Shown here one piece after another: positions 35,921 through 47,714 of a stretch of DNA of 64,000 bases. The stretch is from positions 18,282,414 to 18,346,413 of the forward strand of contig CP141134.1 of NCBI GenBank assembly GCA_035236585.1. The letters run 5' to 3'. The stretch is from Warburgia ugandensis. Its lineage: Eukaryota > Streptophyta > Magnoliopsida > Canellales > Canellaceae. Position 1 is the first letter of the stretch. Each line of letters begins with the position of its first letter. The notes beneath the pieces are model-generated. The model ran no database searches. It had not been told where the DNA came from and saw nothing but the letters and a program-made list of their open reading frames with translations. The position numbers were made by a program, and so were the translations under genes.

Positions 35921-37110
35921 TAGATGAGATGGTGAGGTGTGGAATGAAAAGTGGACGGAGGATGTGTGGAAGGGTGAGATGAATAAAGAAAAGTGAGAGC
36001 ATATAAGGCTTAGACGGTAGTGGGAGTAGAAGAAAAGTCAAGGGGAGAATGATGCATGTAATAGTTGGAAGGAATGTTAAAGTGCTGGGGTATGAGTGCA
36101 ATGGTAGTGAGAAACATGTAATGCAAAGGTGGTGAAGGGTGAGTAAGGATTGCAATGATGGAGCATATGAGGCTAATGGCTTTGGGCAATGTGTAATGCA
36201 AAGAGGCTACTACACGTGCAAATTTAGAAAGTACAAGGACAAGGTGGAAGTGGAGGGTGCTTGCAGTCCTAGGGAACTATGCATGCAAATCCTAAAGTGG
36301 AACAATGATGGATGATAATGCAAGGCATGGCTAAAGGGATGATACATGGAGGACTTAAATTTGCATGTGAGAGATGTACATGCAAGGGTTATGCAAAATG
36401 TGGAAGAGACGGGATAGAGGAAGGAGAGAAAAGGAATGAAAGAGAGGAGGGGAGAAAGAAAAGAGGGAAGTGGGCATGAATGAGCTTCCTTACCTCTTCT
36501 CTAAAGTATGTGGACTTGTGATCTTGGGGAAGCTTTGGTAAAGGTGATTTCTCTCCCTATATTTCTCCTAAGTATTGCTTTATGATCTAGGGGATGATAA
36601 GAGATCTCTTAGCCTTCTTCCTCTCCCCTATTTATAGGTTGTTAGAGTGGAAGCCCTAAGGATTGGATGGCTAGGATCAAAGGGAGAGATGGAAGGAAGA
36701 AGGGTTGAGGTGGCATGATGATAAAAGGATGAAAATAATGGGATAAGAGATATAGGAATGCCATAGAGGAGAGGTGTGGGATCTAGAATGCAAGTGGAAT
36801 GGAAGGAGATATGGTAGGGTGGCAAGAGCATAAGGGTGAGTGAGAAAGAAAAGCTAGAAAGAAAGCAGAGAAAATCAAGGAGGTGATGTGGGCATGGGAA
36901 AGTAAGGGGGAGAAGGCATGGAACATTTTGGGTGTGTGTGTTTTGAAGTTCAAAAGGTTGTAAGGAAGGTGGACCATTAGATTGGAATGTATAGTAGAGA
37001 TCTTTCCTTCCTTAGGGTTATGATTTGTCTTTTCAACAAGGGCAAGGTGGCTAGGGTTTGTAACTTTTCTCTACTTCATTATGGGCACTTTGATCATCTT
37101 TACCTTAGCT
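35166..37110 (-). repeat. LTR copy K, minus orientation
   Basis: A TATA-like CCTATTTATAGG lies at 36628-36640 (minus-strand reading CCTATAAATAGGGG). The minus strand near 35640-35740 reads GGGTTTGTGGCATGTTGAG and later GGGTTGAATAGAAGTGTA, matching 42600-42700 on the plus strand, so this is an inverted copy of the LTR at 40273-43230. The left end (35166-35260) resembles the end of E's LTR. It lies directly against the gag remnant to its right, with pol missing. Confidence 0.65.
35883..35920. repeat. (GT)n microsatellite
   Basis: About 19 uninterrupted GT units inside LTR copy K; it causes the His-Thr-repeat frame on the minus strand. Confidence 0.95.
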
Positions 37111-38600
37111 TCAATGGATGAGTTTTGGTTGAGGTGTTTTATCCAAAAAGATTTTCTTTAAGAGCTTCTTTACTCTCCACTGTTGGATTGGGTGCCTTAG
37201 TTTCCATTGAGATTTTCTTACCCACTTTTGAGTTGACACGGGGGAAATGTCAACTATCATTCTACAATTGATGTAGGTACTTGTTAGTATCATAATTTTG
37301 TTTTAAAGATCTTTCTATCAGTAACTGTGTGTTCTCCTCAAAAGTTGGTTTCTTTAGTTGAGGGAGTAGGAGGCCAGGTGGCTATTGGGCAACTAACACT
37401 CTAGGAAAGTTCTATGCAGAGGATTCATGGATAATCCTCCATGGTAATTATTCTTCAACCGTGATAAATCGGGATGCCTAGCCCATCCTAGATTATAGGT
37501 CTTAGAGTAGGAGTTGTTGATAGAGTTGTAATATGCCTTCATGGAATTCGCTTATTCAAGTAGATATTCACTTATCACTCTATTTGATGGACAAGTTGTG
37601 GTTAAAGTGGCTGGGCTAGAACAAATAGCACAAACCTCCTATGAAGGCTTAGTGGATGTAGTAGCAGCCATGAATGTCTGAAATAGATCTTTAAGTTTGT
37701 CCACTCTTCCCCGCAATGAATCAAACTTGTCCATTCTCTCAATCATCGAGTTGAGCTTATAAGATATGTCTGCATTCACTCCTATTTCATACATGGATCT
37801 TTTCTTTGGAGGCTGGGTATTTCTCTCTTTCATATTACAATAATCCCATTGTTGGTAGTTATTAGCTAATGTTTCTAAAAATTTCCATGCCTTTCTCTCA
37901 TCTTTCAACATGAGGGCTTCTCCACTCGCTGCATCGACCATTTGTATATTTTGAGGTGTTAATGCCTCATAGAAGTATTGAATGTACTTTCTTTTTTTTT
38001 AATCCATGACAGGGACACCTTTGCAACGATTTGTTCCATCGTTCCCATCATTCATAATGTTGTTCATCCTCCCCTTCCTAGAAATTGATAATTTCCCTAC
38101 AAAGGGCATTAGTCTTACAAACAGGGAAGAATTTGTTCAAAAACTTCCTAGAGAACTAGTCCCATGTGTTGATGGAAACAACTTGCTAAGAATTTAGCGA
38201 TGACTTGACTTTATCCTTTAAAGTGAATTGTAACAACCTAAGCTAATTGAGTCATTCAAGAAATTTTGGAACCTGAATGTAACACAAATATCAAGGAATT
38301 TCGTAATATTTAGGTATGGATCCTCTCTTTTTTTACCATTAAAGCTTGGGAGTAAATGTATGACTCTAGGTTTAAGTTCAAAATGGTTTGCATTTGTGGG
38401 AGGTAAAGCAATACATGATGGGGTATTTAGTTGGAGTGGCACATTGAATTCTCTAATAGATTTGCTCTCAACTTCTACTAGTGGTGCAAGCATGGTATTA
38501 GAAACTTGGTTTCTCACCCATTGCCTTTGGATACATTCAATCTCTAGGTCTAATGGTATTAACTATACATTCTAAGATCAACATCCTTGTATACACTAAA
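37111..38600 (-). pseudogene. Athila-like gag (element F)
   Basis: The minus strand encodes IREFNVPLQLNTPSCIALPP and NANHFELKPRVIHLLPSFNG (about 38350-38470), then EDPYLNITKFLDICVTFRF, then DAASGEALMLKDERKAWKFL with a coiled-coil-like IGVNADISYKLNSMIERMDK (about 37640-37940), and the Cys block CAICSSPATLTTTCPSNR followed by NNSYSKTYNLGWARHP (37440-37610). Here all the Cys of the block survive, unlike the copy at 18-20 kb. Stops and frameshifts break it. It is joined directly to an LTR on the left and to an untranslated region and CACTA debris on the right. Confidence 0.82.
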
Positions 38601-39440
38601 ATAATACTTATCTTAATGATGCAACCTAACTATATGCTAATTCTAAATCAATATGATGTGCAATCGATCCTAATAGTTTGTTAATCGAGCTATTTTGATT
38701 ATCTTTGTAATTGTATAGGGTGGTAGCCTCTTAGACCCAAATCTAGATAGCTCCTTTTATCCAAACCTTATTACTGTTTACCAGATAGGTTCTGCTCTAA
38801 AGTTGCTAAAACAATTCTCATGTTAGGGGATGTTTAGACCTCAACTAATATCAACAAAAGGCGTGGAAAAATCACTTAAATTTTAGATACCCACTATAAC
38901 TACAATGCTCAGAAGCTACTGGAGAGACAATAGATATCATCCTTTTAAAAGGTTCTTATGAGCTCGATACCCTAAGTCTTTTGCAACTTGATTAATTACA
39001 TAGGTGGGCCAAGGATCTAGTGATGAAATCCAGTCCTAATCTTATGAGGGTTCCTGTGAGGCCCTTACTATCATTTTGATCCATTCCACCATAAAGCGTT
39101 TAAATGTACAACAAAATACCAAAGCAAACTAATGCCCATTGGCATGCTATCTAATAAAGGTTCCACACCTTTACAAACATGACACTATAACCATGCAACA
39201 TATGTTTGGTTATACTCGAGCTCAGGCTAACCTTTGTTAAATAAAGTGCACACTAATGCAACTGTCCTAAGTAGAATGCAATTAATATAATGGATTATCC
39301 TAATCTAAATGAGATACAGTACCATCAAAGATGTAAATTATACTAAATGCAACTATACTAAAAAAATAAAGATAGTGAAGTTTTCTTATAGTGGGGTTTC
39401 AATGAAGATCAAGTGTCAACCATCATGCCCCACACTTGAT
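38601..39440 (-). other. 5' untranslated region of element F
   Basis: Matches 19801-20690 of element E in several blocks, such as TTTAGATACCCACTATAACTACAATG against TGCATACCCACTATAACTAC (each quoted in part) and CTAGTGATGAAATCCA. The match stops at about 39440 at ACCCCACACTTGATG, where CACTA sequence begins. The primer site and 5' LTR of F are missing. Confidence 0.65.
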
Positions 39441-39948
39441 GTAAGCCTAGTGCAGCCAAGGGTTTCTTTGCCTCCCAAGTCGACCTAACCAATTTGTTCT
39501 CCTTGGGCAATATTTTACCAATAACTTTCAATAATTTTGTAAAACTATGATCTAAAATACTAAATCTTGACTTCACATTGTAAAGTTCTACCATTGCATA
39601 CAACTTGATATAATCTGTACATCCAACATATAATGGTTCATCGGCTTCCTCCAATGCAATTTAAAATTGTACTGGGTCATCTTGGAAGTCATGGTATACA
39701 TCTCGAAGCATAGGTGCAGCTGTCCTACTACCTTCACCACTTCCTAGAGTGGCTTCTTTTTCATATACATATTCATCCCTTGTCGAGGGCCTATGAGGTA
39801 TTTTCTCTCCATGCCACATCCAGGGGTGATAGCTTTCATCAACTCCATTGAAGCACAAATGTTCTCTCAAGTCACCAACAGTAACCTTTTTTAGGTTTCC
39901 ACGTCTCGAAGTAGCCGAGAGTAAATTGAACTTCAATTTATAAAACAT
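39441..39948 (-). pseudogene. TNP2-type CACTA transposase, N-terminal part
   Basis: One reading frame, interrupted by a single TAA at 39661-39663. The first part has GNLKKVTVGDLREHLCFNG and SYHPWMWHGEKIPHR, matching the transposase-associated domain (NLK...HL..NG...Y..WIWHGE). The second part has EEADEPLYVGCTDYIKL, MVELYNVKSRFSILD and STWEAKKPLAALGL, matching the plant TNP2 stretch that precedes the catalytic region. Only about 165 codons remain. The first zinc-binding residues of the domain are missing and the catalytic part was lost at the 39440 break. It would have cut and joined transposon ends. Confidence 0.82.
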
Positions 39949-40254
39949 GAAAAATATAAGACGGTTTTTAAAAACCGTCTTATAGTGTTAATAATATAAG
40001 ACGATTTTCACATAAATGTCTTATAAAAATTTTATATAAGACAGTTATGGATAACCATCTTATATTCTTTTAAAAAATATAAGACAGTTTTTGTAAACCG
40101 TCTAATATTATTAACATAACATGACATAGTTTTCCATAGCCATCTTATATAAAAAATTTATAAGACGGTTATGTGAAAACCATCTTATATTATTATAACA
40201 TATATGATAGTTTCTAATAAATGTAAGACGGTTGTATTAAAATCATCTTATAAA
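39949..40254. repeat. CACTA subterminal repeat array
   Basis: At least nine variants of ATAAGACGGTT/AACCGTCTTAT occur in about 300 bp, in alternating orientation. The sharpest is a perfect 28-bp palindrome at 39956-39983 (ATAAGACGGTTTTT and its complement). Such arrays bind the smaller transposon-encoded protein in En/Spm; here that role is inferred. Confidence 0.85.
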
Positions 40255-40272
40255 GCCCAAATTTTAGTAGTG

Positions 40273-43230
40273 AAACAATACATCCACTTGAGTTCCATGC
40301 TCCCCCCTTAAGGCTTTCTAATTTTGAATCTCCCTTGATTCCCTCCACCTACTTTCCTTTCTTTTCTCTTTTCCTCCCATTTATTCCTTACCTTCCTATT
40401 AGGTTATCGCCTTCTTTCTTTCACCGAACCACCTTCTAATTCCACCCCACTATCCCACATGAAAAAAGACACCTCCCCTCTCTTTATCCACTTACTAAAT
40501 TTCCACCACACTTTGCTTTCTTTCATCCTAAGCTACCGCTTTCCCTATCCTTTCTATTTCTTTATTTCCCTACTTATTCCCTTTCCTTCCTTGTCTTTAC
40601 CTCTTTATTCCTCTTTCTATTTCCATCTTATTGCCTCCCATCTTCCATTCCATTCCCATATATGAAAAAAAACTCATCCCCCATCCAGCCCTTCATTCCA
40701 TTCTAATTAAGTTGGATTAATCTCAACCACTAACTCCTCTTGATTCCCACTCTAAAAATTTATAAATAGAGGTGTTATGAATGAGTTTAGGATCTTTCCA
40801 CTTTCCCTAGAGTTCAAGGTTAATGTTAAGAGAAACAAAGGGAGGAAGATCACACTCACCCAAGCTCCCTTCAAGCATCAATGTTCAAATCCTTTGGAGA
40901 TAAAGGTAGGGTCTCAACCTATTCCAATTCCTTTATTTCTTATTTTCTTTTTATTTATTTCTATCTTCTATCTCTCCCTTTCATCATACTCTAGTGTGCA
41001 TTAGCTTAGGATTTTGTTAGTTAGTTCATGCCTATAGCACATCCATGTTCCATTAGTTCGCACACATGGATATGTTTTAGTTCTTCCCTAGTTTTTCATT
41101 CAATTTTCTCTCTTTTCCTTGCTTTGTAATTCATGTATAGCATCTTAGTTTCTTTCATCATAGAATAGCATTTGTGCATCTTCATGTTTCCCTTCTCATT
41201 AATCTAGTTTTGCATTCATATAGGCCTTAGAAATTACATGCATTCAATTCAATTTGAATGGATGCATGTTTTTTTAGTTTTACACATATGGCATAATTTG
41301 CTGCATAGTTAGGTTGTATCCTTGCTAATTTTATGAGTTAGTTTTGTTTTCGTAAGCTATCTTTTAGTTAGTAGATCATGTTTTAGCACAACATTCCATT
41401 TGGCATCTTCACTTTTCATGTTTTTAGCACTTTCCTAATTTAGAAGTAGGGTGGTCTCTAATTCTAAAATCTCATTTTTATATCACAAATTCCTTCTTTT
41501 TAGCTTTGGTAAATTTCCATTTTTCTTTCCATACATCTTAGGATTACATTAGTATCACTTTAGAACCATTTTAGAAACTAAGTGCATGTTAAATTCTTAG
41601 ATTTTTTAATTTTTTAATTTAGAAACATGCACTTTCCAAATTTGAAACTCATGCTTAGCTTAGATCATTTTAGAAATTCATACATGTTAGCTTCTTACAT
41701 ATAGTGTGTATTTTTCATTTAGAAATCCATGCATAATAGCATAGTCCACATTAGTAGCTTGAACCCACCATCTTCTATTTTTATTACGCACACACACACT
41801 TGTTTAATTACATGCATAGTGCTCTTCCATGGACATTCAATGCATATACATCACTCTCAACTCTCACATTCATTTGCTTTCACTTTCACATAGCTTCATT
41901 TTGATGAGGCATTAAGAGGAACCAACCCAAAGGAACCCATACCAAAGCCAAATATACACAATCTTTCCATCTCCCTTATCCCTTCATTTTCCATTTTCAT
42001 TCACTCAAACACTTTCTAATTTTGTACACGTAGTTCATAGTTCATGCATACAGCATAATTCTTTTATCTCTTCTTTTAATTTCTTTATGGAGTTCAAATA
42101 AGGAAAAGGAAAGGATTCATACGTATTTTTATGGAAATAAGGGGACTTTCTAATTTCATTAGCAAGGTTGAGAAAACATCCAAATCCATCCATGAAACCA
42201 CCTAGATTCATAGCTACGGGATTCATGTTGAAGGGTAGGATTACACCATGTACCTATTTCTTACTTCATCTCCTAAGGCTAGAATTGGTGACTGCTAATC
42301 CAACCGCCACTATCTCCTTTTTCTTTTTCTTTTTGTTCTATTTCATGTTTAAGGTGGGAGGCCTCCTCTATGGTGACCCCTAATTTAAAGATGAATGATG
42401 TCTTACCTCCTCTCTTTCTAATTCATCAAAGTTATCCTCTTTTTAGAGTTTCTAGCTTAAGAAAAATGTCATATCTTTTTCTACTTCTATTTTCATCATC
42501 TTTTATCTTTCATGGGGTGGTGATTGTTTAGGAGAGGTGTTAGGTTCCTCTTTTCTTAACTACCCTAATATGACATTCCTAAGGATCATTGGATGGAATT
42601 TGTTTTGGTTTGTGGCATATTAGATTAAGGAGATGAGAAAAGTTTCACTTTAGTATATTTTGGGTTGAAGAGAAGTGTACAAGCTCTTGTTGAGTGACAC
42701 AACATGAGGGCCCTACAGCAGAATCTAAGCCTAGATTTTAAGGACTTTTATTTGTTTCTTTTTATTGTTTATGTAATGAATCCATATAATTTTTCCATTA
42801 ATGAAATAGTTCTTTTCTTTTCTTAGTTAAGTTGTTTTCTTGCTTTAATTTTAAGTTAGTTGTAGTTTTAGAAAGTTTCCTTGTTTATTTTCTTGCCTCT
42901 TTAGATAGTCCCTAGTTTCCTTAAGTTCTTTATTTATTAATTAGAGTTTTCTTTCTAGATGCCTAGTTAGTTTTGTTAGTTGTTTTCTTCTTCACTAGTT
43001 GCTTAGTTTAGATGTTTAGTTTAGTGGTAATTCCTCTTTGCTTTCCTTATCATTTGTTTTAGTTAAAAATTGTCCTTCTTTTGAATGCTTGGCTAGGTTA
43101 AAGTAAGATGATCTAAATTCTAATTAACTCTATTTATTAAAGATTCTTCATGGGATTGACCATGGTAACTACTAAGATACATTAGTTCTCATTGATTTAT
43201 ACTTTTCCACTGAGAGAGCAAGTTCTTGCA
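40273..43230 (+). repeat. LTR copy L, plus orientation
   Basis: The block 42595-42740 matches LTR copy K in inverse orientation. A TATA-like TTTATAAATAGAGG lies at 40758-40771. Pyrimidine-rich sequence before it and a GGGATTGACC block near 43152 parallel other E-type LTRs (CATGGGATCG-like ending). Its left border is the CACTA terminus, so its true start is unknown. The open frames at 40459-41004 and 42035-42383 carry no domain. Confidence 0.6.
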
Positions 43231-43984
43231 CCTTAAAAAAAATTTGTCACTTGAGTGGGGAACAGATATACCATATTGTAATTTCAATATAATACTTCTT
43301 TATTCTTAGGTATGACTACCAAGTAAGGAATTTTCTTTCCTAAGGGGGACATACAAATTAGTGAGCATCATATGGCACTTTTCTTATGATCTTGTGCTTA
43401 TTTTAACTAATTTCAACAAAAAAGGAATTTGTTGGAGAAAGATGCAAGCCTTAAGTAGAAAAAGTGCCACATGACACTCATTGATTTGTACTCTTCCTTA
43501 AGCAAGCAAGTTCCTACCATTTTTCTTCTTTTCTTTTTCAACCATCATACTTCCCCCAGCCTACAAACCTTAAAACTTTGTAAAGAATATAAGATTCATT
43601 TGTTTAGTTTGTTAATGGTTTACTCTCACCATTTTCTCTTTTTTCATTTGGTAACTTTATATCTTCTTAAAGAAAAGGAAAATATTCTAAATTTTTAATA
43701 CTTATATTATTGTAGACTGTACCATATGAAAGGGCACTCTCTAAAAGAAATTTGCTAAGCTTGAGTTAGTTATCTATTGAGAGTTGAGGTTGTGAATCTT
43801 CTTTTTTGTGTGGTTTTTGTCGCTGCTTATCTACATTTTGAATCTCTTGCCTATAGAAGTAAAATACATATGTCCATGAGTTGAAGAGAGAGAAATAGAT
43901 AGAGAGAGTCAAGAAAGATGTAGTAGTGAAATTAGGAATGTTGTTAGAAAGAAAATAAGAGAGAATGTTAAATAGGGAAATTCC
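43231..43984. other. Unassigned sequence, possibly low copy
   Basis: A second copy of a short block from the LTR end, CTCATTGATTTGTACTCTTCC (quoted in part) at 43477, echoes 43188-43215. Beyond 43560 I see no known repeat. The sequence resumes after the solo LTR at 46264, so 43560-43984 and 46264 onward are one original site. Confidence 0.45.
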
Positions 43985-45654
43985 TGTGACATCCTAGTTT
44001 TCTAAAATCATTCTCTGAAAATAATGAATAATGCAGGGAAATTCTTATAAAAATTTATTCAAATGAAGTGTTGGAAACCCATAATATGTAGGTATTTTTC
44101 AAATAGTCCACACTCCAAACTAGGGCCACTCATCAAAGGTCGACACATTATCACATAGTTTCAGAGTAGAAGTATATGCTAAAAAAAAAAAAAAGAACAT
44201 GCCACATGATCCATTGGTCACAACTAAGCTTGCTATTAAATACATCATAATTGTCTATTTACAACCATCACAGTCATATTATGTGTGTCAACTTAAAATA
44301 TAAGTATAGTGATCCATAAAGTCTACTAAAATTCAAATAGCTAATAAACCTATCCACGGAAACCTAGTCTAAACCAAATGGATGTCTCTTTTGCCTTCTC
44401 TTTCTCTTTAGCGCTTTGTTGCCTAAACTTTTACCTGAAAATGTTGCTGGGCGTTGAGTACAACCGCTCAAGCTAGAAAAACCCTACCAAGGTCAATTGT
44501 AAAACACAACAAGCAATTGTGTGTGTGTGTGTAGTGTAATGAGACTAGCAATTGTATTTTCAATGGAATCTCCTTAACAAGGTTAACATTATAAGAATTT
44601 ATAACATTTAAGAGTATTCACATCATCAAGTTCTTTCATGTTAACTGTAAGCAAAGATTATGCATGAGTATGAATGCAAATACTTAATAAAACCAAATCA
44701 AGTAAACCATATCAATGGAAACGGCTGTCAATCGATAAGTCATCATCGGTGTCATCTCAAACAGTAAAGCGAATCAAGGCACACTCTTATGAGCTCCCTA
44801 TTTTCATTCATATCTATGTACACTAGCTTGACCCATCATCAACATCCAAAACAAGTATATATTCCTACTTAGAGGCACAACCATCCTATCCTCTCATCTA
44901 ATTCTAGAGAATGACTGACATGTCAGCCCTCGTCTTTCAGATCATATCTAGACATCTATGCAACATAATGTGGCTGCCACTGCCCTAGGTAACTTTCACT
45001 ACCATCACAATGGTCATGATACTGCACGATCCACTTTGAAGCCTACCCTTATGAGGTTACTGGTTTATACTAAGAGCAGCTCCATGAAACCTACTCCTAA
45101 AACATCATGTCCTACACCTCCAACATAGTGCCTTGAATCTTACATTTGCAGCGTGAACTAGGGAGTTTCAAATGCCGAGTCAACCATTATTGAATAAGGT
45201 AAGCCAAAACCAAAAAATAAAAATGAAAATGTGACTATCCACATTCAAACCTTTCAAATCATATGAAATTCATATCAAAACCCTTTCATCTTTAAGATGA
45301 AGATGTTCATTTATACATGCCTGTATTGCCTTTCACATTTCATTTATCTATGAATAGAGCATCCTAGATGCATACTCCTTTTTAAATGGCATTTCTAAGC
45401 ATTTCATTTCAAGGCTTTTCTATGCATTACATTTGAAAGCTTTTCTATGCTTTTCATTTTGAAGGCATGAAGGCTTTCTAACAGCATAGCCATAACTACC
45501 GTGAGAGCATGATTTAAAAGGTGAAATGATGGATCTATTAACCACTAGCCAATGTGCTAGGTATTCATGAGCATGCTTTCATACAAGTTCAAGGTCAAGT
45601 GAGACGATGCTTGTCCAACCAACCATTATAATTATACCAAAATTACTATATTCC

Positions 45655-45901
45655 TATAATACCCCGAGGTTCCAACAATCACAATATTGTCCGCTTTAGG
45701 GCGCCCATACACCCCTCACAGTTTTGTTCTTCTCCAGTTTCCTAGGGAAAATGCGTTGTGACTGTTAGCATTTTCTGAACTCTTATGAACAGCCCAGTTT
45801 CCTCTCCCCAAGCAATGTGGGACTAACTCTTTGTCCCTCACCCTAGCCTAGAAGCCTGCCAACCTTCTCTTGGCCCTCCCTCATCGGCCCAGGGCTTCAC
45901 A
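45655..45901 (-). repeat. 3' LTR of the TRIM
   Basis: Begins TGTGAAGCCCTGGGCC on the minus strand and contains GTTAGTCCCACATTGCTTGG, ending CCTCGGGGTATTATA. The final CA of the other copy is changed. Confidence 0.9.
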
Positions 45902-46002
45902 TCTCCCTCCTTAGGGAACACGAATCCTCGCAGGATAGCCACGACAGGCTCCCACGTGCGGCTAGCCACCACACCACAAGGGAAACTAGCTCTGATACCA
46001 TT

Positions 46003-46248
46003 TGTAACACCCCGAGATTCCAACAATCACAATATTGTCGGCTTTGGGGCACCTGTACACCCCTCATGATTTTGTTCTTCCCCAATTTCCTAGGAAAAAT
46101 GCATTGTGACTGTTAGAGTTTCCCGAACTCTTATAAACAGCCCAGTTTCCTCTCCCCAGGCAATGTGGGACTAACTCTTTGTCCCTCACCTCAGCCTAGA
46201 AGCCTGCTAGCCTTCTCTTGGCCCGCCTCATCGGCCCAGGGCTTCACA
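46003..46248 (-). repeat. 5' LTR of the TRIM
   Basis: Begins TGTGAAGCCCTGGGCC and ends TCGGGGTGTTACA on the minus strand; the primer site follows directly. Confidence 0.9.
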
Positions 46249-46427
46249 ATTCCTTATATTACAATTCCTCCTTTTTCTTAAGCAATGTGTATTTTGCTAT
46301 TTTCTCTCCCTCTTTATAATTTTATTGTGAACAAAAGTATGGGTTGACATTTTGAATTTCTTTTTCTTGAATGATGACTCCTGGGGATGAAACCTTTTTT
46401 CCTTCATAAAGCAATATCCCTTAACTA

Positions 46428-46433
<6 letters not shown>

Positions 46434-46492
<59 letters not shown>
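46434..46492. repeat. (TG)n microsatellite
   Basis: About 28 TG units after a short TA run, just right of the solo LTR insertion site. Confidence 0.95.
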
Positions 46493-46494
<2 letters not shown>

Positions 46495-47644
46495 AATATG
46501 TCCGCTTCTAATTTTATTTGTCTTGATATTTCCTTTCTTTCTCTTTCTCTCTATTGTGTTATCTAGATCCTCTTAAAAAAATGCAATGGAAAAAATCCAA
46601 ATCCAAATCAAGTACATTTCAATTTTCATTGGTGGATTTTTTATGCATAATAAGTAACTGTTAAAAAATTTTGATGCAGATCAAAGAGAGAGTGCAAGAC
46701 AAGTAAAGATAATGCTTAAAAGATCAAAACATATTTTGGGGCTTACAAGAATTTAGAGAAGTAAGATAAAATTCTTGTTTTGGGAGGAGAAAATTATTGG
46801 AAGAGAAATGGGGAGGAAGAATAATACTTTATCTTATAGAGAGAGAAAGAACGTCCACCATAGCCAGAAGTTGAGAAAAAAAGAAAGAAGGGGAACTGCA
46901 TAGATATGAATTGAAGAAGAAATAGAAGTAGTAAAAATAATTATCCCAAATTAAGAAACAAAAGTAGAAGAGATGATTCACAAAAGTTGTGAGAAGAAGA
47001 AGTTGATGATGATGTACTAGTAGAAGAAGAGGAACAATAAATAAGAAGAAGAATAAACAACTATTGAAAGACGTTACATTCATTCCATCATAAAATAAAC
47101 CTGCTATAATGGAGAAAATCATACACTTTTTTATAGACCTAAGAGTCCCATAAGGAATTTATTACTTAAACAACCATATAATAAGGACACTGATATTAAA
47201 TAAAATAGATTTGGTATTGGCAAGAATGCCCAAGGCCAAAGCAAGGGGAAAAAAAAAAATGAAAGACGATGTGGATGAGCTATACTATAAGTTGTTGGCT
47301 TTTATGTTTTCCAAATTACTATTACGAAAATGCCCTCGCCCTCTTCAATCAAACCTTCACATAAATATGAAAACTCAAACTTCTTTGCTTTCTAGTTACA
47401 GAAGCATCATATAAACAAATTAATTCCACAGAAGGTTCCACTAAGATGAAACAAGCCCGAAATAGATAGCTTGGGAAATATCACACTTAGAATTGCATAA
47501 AACAAAGCATGGAAAAATAAAAACATTAGACAACAGCTAGTAACGAAAACGTTGTTGAAGTTTTTTGAAAGTACAATTCATCTACTGAGCACCTTTGTGA
47601 TAGCTTTTAAAAGTTTTACAAGCCCGGTTTCAATAACATACAAT
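46493..47644. other. No recognised feature
   Basis: AT-rich sequence with purine-rich stretches (46820-47050) that give Phe/Leu-rich minus-strand frames without any domain. I see no repeat ends. Confidence 0.4.
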
Positions 47645-47714
47645 TCAAGGCTGTGCTGATATAACCCGTTCATTTGCTGCCCGCCGTTTTAGATATTGCA
47701 TCCTAAGAGAGAAC
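47645..47714 (-). CDS. Possible terminal exon of an unidentified minus-strand gene
   Basis: On the minus strand TTTTTCTTTTAG, a strong splice-acceptor pattern, is followed by an open stretch reading FSLRMQYLKRRAANERVISA then QP and TGA. The basic, helix-like composition and the good acceptor suggest a real last exon of 70 nt, entering with one leftover base. I found no matching upstream exon and do not recognise the protein. It could be chance: 70 nt is short. Confidence 0.3.

Larger units (their letters stand above)
39441..40272 (-). mobile_element. 5' end of a CACTA (En/Spm) DNA transposon, truncated
   Basis: The right end is the terminal inverted repeat CACTACTAAAATTTGGGC read on the minus strand (40255-40272). 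Inside it lies a subterminal array of TAAGACGGTT-type motifs in both orientations (39949-40260), the usual transposase-binding layout of this superfamily. Next comes a TNP2-type transposase start. The other end and most of the transposase are gone; the break at about 39440 joins gypsy untranslated sequence. Confidence 0.85.
45655..46248 (-). mobile_element. Complete TRIM (terminal-repeat retrotransposon in miniature)
   Basis: 594 bp, minus orientation, with two LTRs of 246-247 bp (46003-46248 and 45655-45901), an internal part of about 100 bp, a primer site ATGGTATCAGAGCTAG at 45987-46002 complementary to initiator tRNA-Met, a polypurine tract AAGGAGGGAGA at 45902-45912, and perfect ATTCC duplications at 45650-45654 and 46249-46253. 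It encodes nothing and would rely on proteins of other LTR elements. Open frames at 45838-46085 are spurious. The LTRs differ at a fair number of sites, and the 3' LTR's end has TA in place of CA's partner TG, so it is not recent. Confidence 0.92.
43985..46263 (-). mobile_element. Solo LTR, minus orientation (element M), carrying a TRIM
   Basis: On the minus strand it starts TGTAATATAAGG at 46263 and ends AAACTAGGATGTCACA at 43985. ATTCC stands at 43980-43984 and 46264-46268. It includes GGTTGTACTCAACGCCC then AGCAACATTTTCAGG (44440-44470), the same post-hairpin block seen in C and D. Without the TRIM it is about 1.7 kb. No internal coding is present. The start is less certain because the preserved LTR seems short at its 5' side. 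Confidence 0.65.

Noticed and set aside
35742..36155. 137-codon minus-strand frame with His-Thr repeat
   Set aside because: Inside LTR copy K and dependent on its GT microsatellite.
45838..46085. Overlapping minus-strand frames of 62 codons
   Set aside because: They cover TRIM LTR, primer site and internal region; TRIMs do not code.
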